Source: Musa acuminata AAA Group
Taxonomy: Eukaryota > Streptophyta > Magnoliopsida > Zingiberales > Musaceae
NCBI RefSeq assembly: GCF_036884655.1
Contig: NC_088330.1
Coordinates: 34,560,001 to 34,624,000, forward strand
Reading direction: 5' to 3'
DNA: 64,000 nt
In this document: one piece after another, positions 61,776-64,000 of the stretch
How positions within the stretch are numbered: the stretch's first letter is position 1
Layout: each line of letters opens with the position of its first letter
The notes under the pieces: model-generated
What the model saw: the letters and a program-made list of their open reading frames with translations, nothing else
Told to the model about the DNA's origin: nothing
Databases searched by the model: none
Translations under genes and position numbers: made by a program

Positions 61776-64000
61776 ATGGAGAATTTGATATCTTTGGTGA
61801 ACAATATCCAGAGGGCTTGCACCGCCCTCGGAGATCATGGGGAGGAGAGCGCCTTGCCGACGCTGTGGGACTCCCTGCCTGCAATTGCCGTCGTCGGCGG
61901 GCAGGTATTCGGCTTCTTGATTTCTCTGCCTCCCCTCGTCATTCATTATCGCTGTTGATGTGGTCTTCTACCTTTGTTCTGCGGGCTTAGGCTATTTGTT
62001 TTTGGATTGGAGTCTTGTATCTATGAAGACATGTGTTCTGGGATTTGAGAACAAGGTTTTCGCCTTTAAGATTTTTCATCCGAGTTGTTTGATGGTTGAT
62101 GTGCCCGTTACATAAATGGATTATTCTTCTTTCATGGATTACAGCACTTGTTGATCAGTTAAGATTTTTAGCTTTGTATTCTCTATTTGTTCCAGATTTC
62201 TTGCAACAATGTCTCATGTGATATCTGGTCTCATGATTGTTTATTTTCTAAAGAGCTCAGGTAAGTCGTCAGTACTGGAAAGCATAGTTGGCAAGGATTT
62301 CTTGCCAAGGGGTTCAGGTGATTTTCAAGGCCCAAATCATGTATTAAGCACCTTCTTGCTTATTCTAATTTATCTTTCGTTTACTTTAGGCTATATAATT
62401 TTGCAGGAATTGTTACTCGCCGCCCCCTCGTACTGCAACTTCATAAAATTGATGAAGGGAGAGAGTATGCAGAGTTTATGCACCTTCCCAAGAAGAAGTT
62501 CACCGACTTTGGTAATCATGTGTAGGAAAGGTTAACTTGCTAGGTTTTTTTCTTAAAAGATCGCCTTTGAGATCCCTCAGTTGCAGATGAATGTATATTA
62601 TTCTCCAGAACCTTATTTATATGTATTCCCATGTCATAATCCAAAGTTCATGTTCTGTTCTTTTGATCTTTTCTATACCTATGTTGAAGCCATTGGCTGG
62701 TTGTGCATGCAATCAATCATTTATCTGTTTTATGATTCTTATTATTCTAATCTGCTGATATGATATTCATGATGCAGCTCAAGTTAGGAAGGAGATCGAA
62801 GATGAAACTGATAGAGAGACCGGCCGTTCAAAGCAAATCTCCTCTGTTCCAATTCATCTAAGTATATTTTCTCCTAATGGTAAGATATGAGGTTTGATTA
62901 CTTATCAATTTTATATGAAATTTTGAAGTAATGTACATATAGTTTTAGGATATCTGAAAACACAGATTAAAATTACATGTATTCATAACTTATTTATATT
63001 TATATTCATATGAATTCTTTTACACTTTTAGCCTCCTGGACCCTGCATTGGTGGGAACCTCAAACTGGATACATTTCTTTTTTATGGTTTTACACTTTTA
63101 TCTTTGCCATAGTGGGGGACATTTGCTGGATATTCATATTCTCTGATGCATAAAAAGATTTTCATGATCCAACTAATATTGCTGTTTCTTTAGATTTGAA
63201 TCTTGTATAGGTTAAACTTTCTGTTCATAAAAAGATTCTGGCCTTCAGCTCCATAACATCATGAATCTGTATAAATAAACTATTGAATGGTATAAAATAG
63301 CTTGTTTGATTTATATGGAATAAATAATTTATCAACTTAGGAGGTCTGAGCCATCTGGTTTTGACATGATCACTCCATCATATGTCTCTTTTGGCTAAAA
63401 GCCTAAAACACACATCATTTAAAGAAGAGTCTTAAGGAAGGGAGTTAAAGCAATTTACCCAGTTTTTGTGCATTCTCCTGGAAATGTAACTGTATGCATA
63501 TTTAATGACTATAGATCAGGCTATGGTTATAGTTTCACGAGTATATAGATTGTATGATGTTTTATAGTTCAAGACATGTAAATGGGAAACTGAGATGTAG
63601 TTAAAAGAGGGCACTGATGTATTATATCACATCTGAATTAGATGAAGCAAATTAATAAGCCAATGCCTATTATCTGTCTTCTTTTGACATATCTGAAGTT
63701 TCATTTATTTTGTTATGGGGTATCAATATCATTAAACTTAATGGGCAAATGAATGATGAAGATGCTGACAAAAAAAAGTTACTTTTCAGGGAATAGTGAG
63801 TTAATGGCATGAATAGTGAGTTAATGGCAATGTCATGTTGTGCATGCTTGGACATGACCATTGCCGAAGAACTTGATATTATGTTGGTGTAGAAGTTGCT
63901 AAATTACATCATTTTGCTATTGATTGTTAACTATCTAATCAGCAGATAGGTTATTTTTAAATGGAAATGTGTGTGAGATTAGGGTCATCATTCCTACAGG
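61776..64000 (+). CDS. DRP1A: Dynamin-related protein 1 (DRP1A-type), 5' part only
   Basis: DRP1 proteins are plant-specific dynamins (phragmoplastin) that act in cell-plate formation, clathrin endocytosis and polar growth. Four exons are visible: 61776-61904, 62254-62317, 62407-62511 and 62778-62879; the gene continues past the window's right end. They encode the first 133 residues (the next codon is split after base 62879), starting [20 protein letters not shown]. The GTPase G1 P-loop is [13 protein letters not shown], with its phase-0 intron after Gln43 (61904). Switch I has [16 protein letters not shown]. The reading continues with [19 protein letters not shown] and [19 protein letters not shown] to IHLSIFSPN. 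Sequence features ([26 protein letters not shown]) match DRP1A more than DRP1C or DRP1E. The last intron begins with GT after 62879; the window ends TTCCTACAGG, so the final base may begin exon 5. The missing part should contain the rest of the GTPase, middle and GED domains. Confidence 0.9.
62880..63999. other. DRP1 intron 4
   Basis: This is an intron of at least 1.1 kb. It has AT-rich sequence and a SINE fragment at 63031-63087. The final bases TTCCTACAG resemble a splice acceptor. Confidence 0.55.
63031..63087 (+). mobile_element. Short 3' fragment of the tRNA-derived SINE, with target-site duplication
   Basis: GGACCCTGCATTGGTGGGAAC followed by CTCAAACTGGATACATTTC corresponds to the 3' part of the SINE at 10002-10186 (CCCCGAATTGGTGGCAACC, CACTGGGTACAC). 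The 13-bp TTTTACACTTTTA flanks it at 63018-63030 and 63088-63100, consistent with a 5'-truncated insertion. Confidence 0.72.

Overview
This window is plant nuclear DNA. It contains spliced genes with GT-AG introns, teloboxes and TGGGCC (site II) motifs at a ribosomal-protein promoter, plastid-targeted and endomembrane proteins, and AT-rich intergenic DNA and introns full of transposon remnants. GC-rich first exons (the DUF688-like, ICR-like and PR-1-like genes) next to AT-rich introns suggest a monocot. The GGTACC/TACCG-rich intron repeats remind me of banana (Musaceae), but that is an impression, not a proof. There are no bacterial, organellar or viral genes.

Layout from left to right: a possible minus-strand terminal exon with a hydrophobic tail (about 353-508, tentative); a RABA1-type Rab GTPase (1827-4329, +); an ICR/RIP-type ROP-interactor coiled-coil protein (4891-5881, -); a Ubc13-type E2 enzyme of the UBC35/36 class in eight exons (7282-12453, -); a DUF688-like protein (13431-15060, +); the coactivator MBF1 in four exons (15464-17856, +); a 13-exon alpha/beta hydrolase (19350-24850, -); a decayed Ty3/gypsy element (about 26200-28480, +); a 19-exon golgin candidate 5/TMF homologue spread over 21 kb (29295-50236, +); a tRNA-Ser(CGA) gene (51317-51398, -); plastid ribosomal protein S20 (51679-56803, +); cytosolic ribosomal protein L37a/eL43 (57714-59761, -); a PR-1/CAP-like secreted protein (60415-61059, -); and the 5' end of a dynamin-related protein of the DRP1A type (61776 to beyond the window, +). 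All multi-exon models were built by hand. In each, splice phases close and the summed length matches the family (RABA1 216 aa, UBC 153 aa, MBF1 142 aa, eL43 92 aa, golgin 960 aa).

Several genes serve general endomembrane and housekeeping roles: RABA1 GTPase, golgin/TMF tether and DRP1 dynamin in trafficking and cell-plate formation; ICR in ROP GTPase signalling; UBC13-type E2 in K63 ubiquitination; MBF1 in transcription; and S20 and eL43 in the two ribosomes. Nothing indicates that they form a co-regulated cluster; this looks like ordinary plant gene order.

The unusual content is mostly in the introns. The golgin gene carries a GC-AG intron fixed by reading frame, two fragments of an RTE-type LINE (one with a 13-bp target-site duplication), a foldback MITE with a target-site duplication, a 1.06-kb TIR element and several copies of a TACCG-rich repeat family. 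The S20 second intron (4.5 kb) is a nest of two adjacent inverted-repeat elements. I found no convincing undescribed multi-gene system. The best candidates for novelty are the TACCG-rich repeat family, the paired elements in the S20 intron and the intron-retention-compatible first intron of S20.
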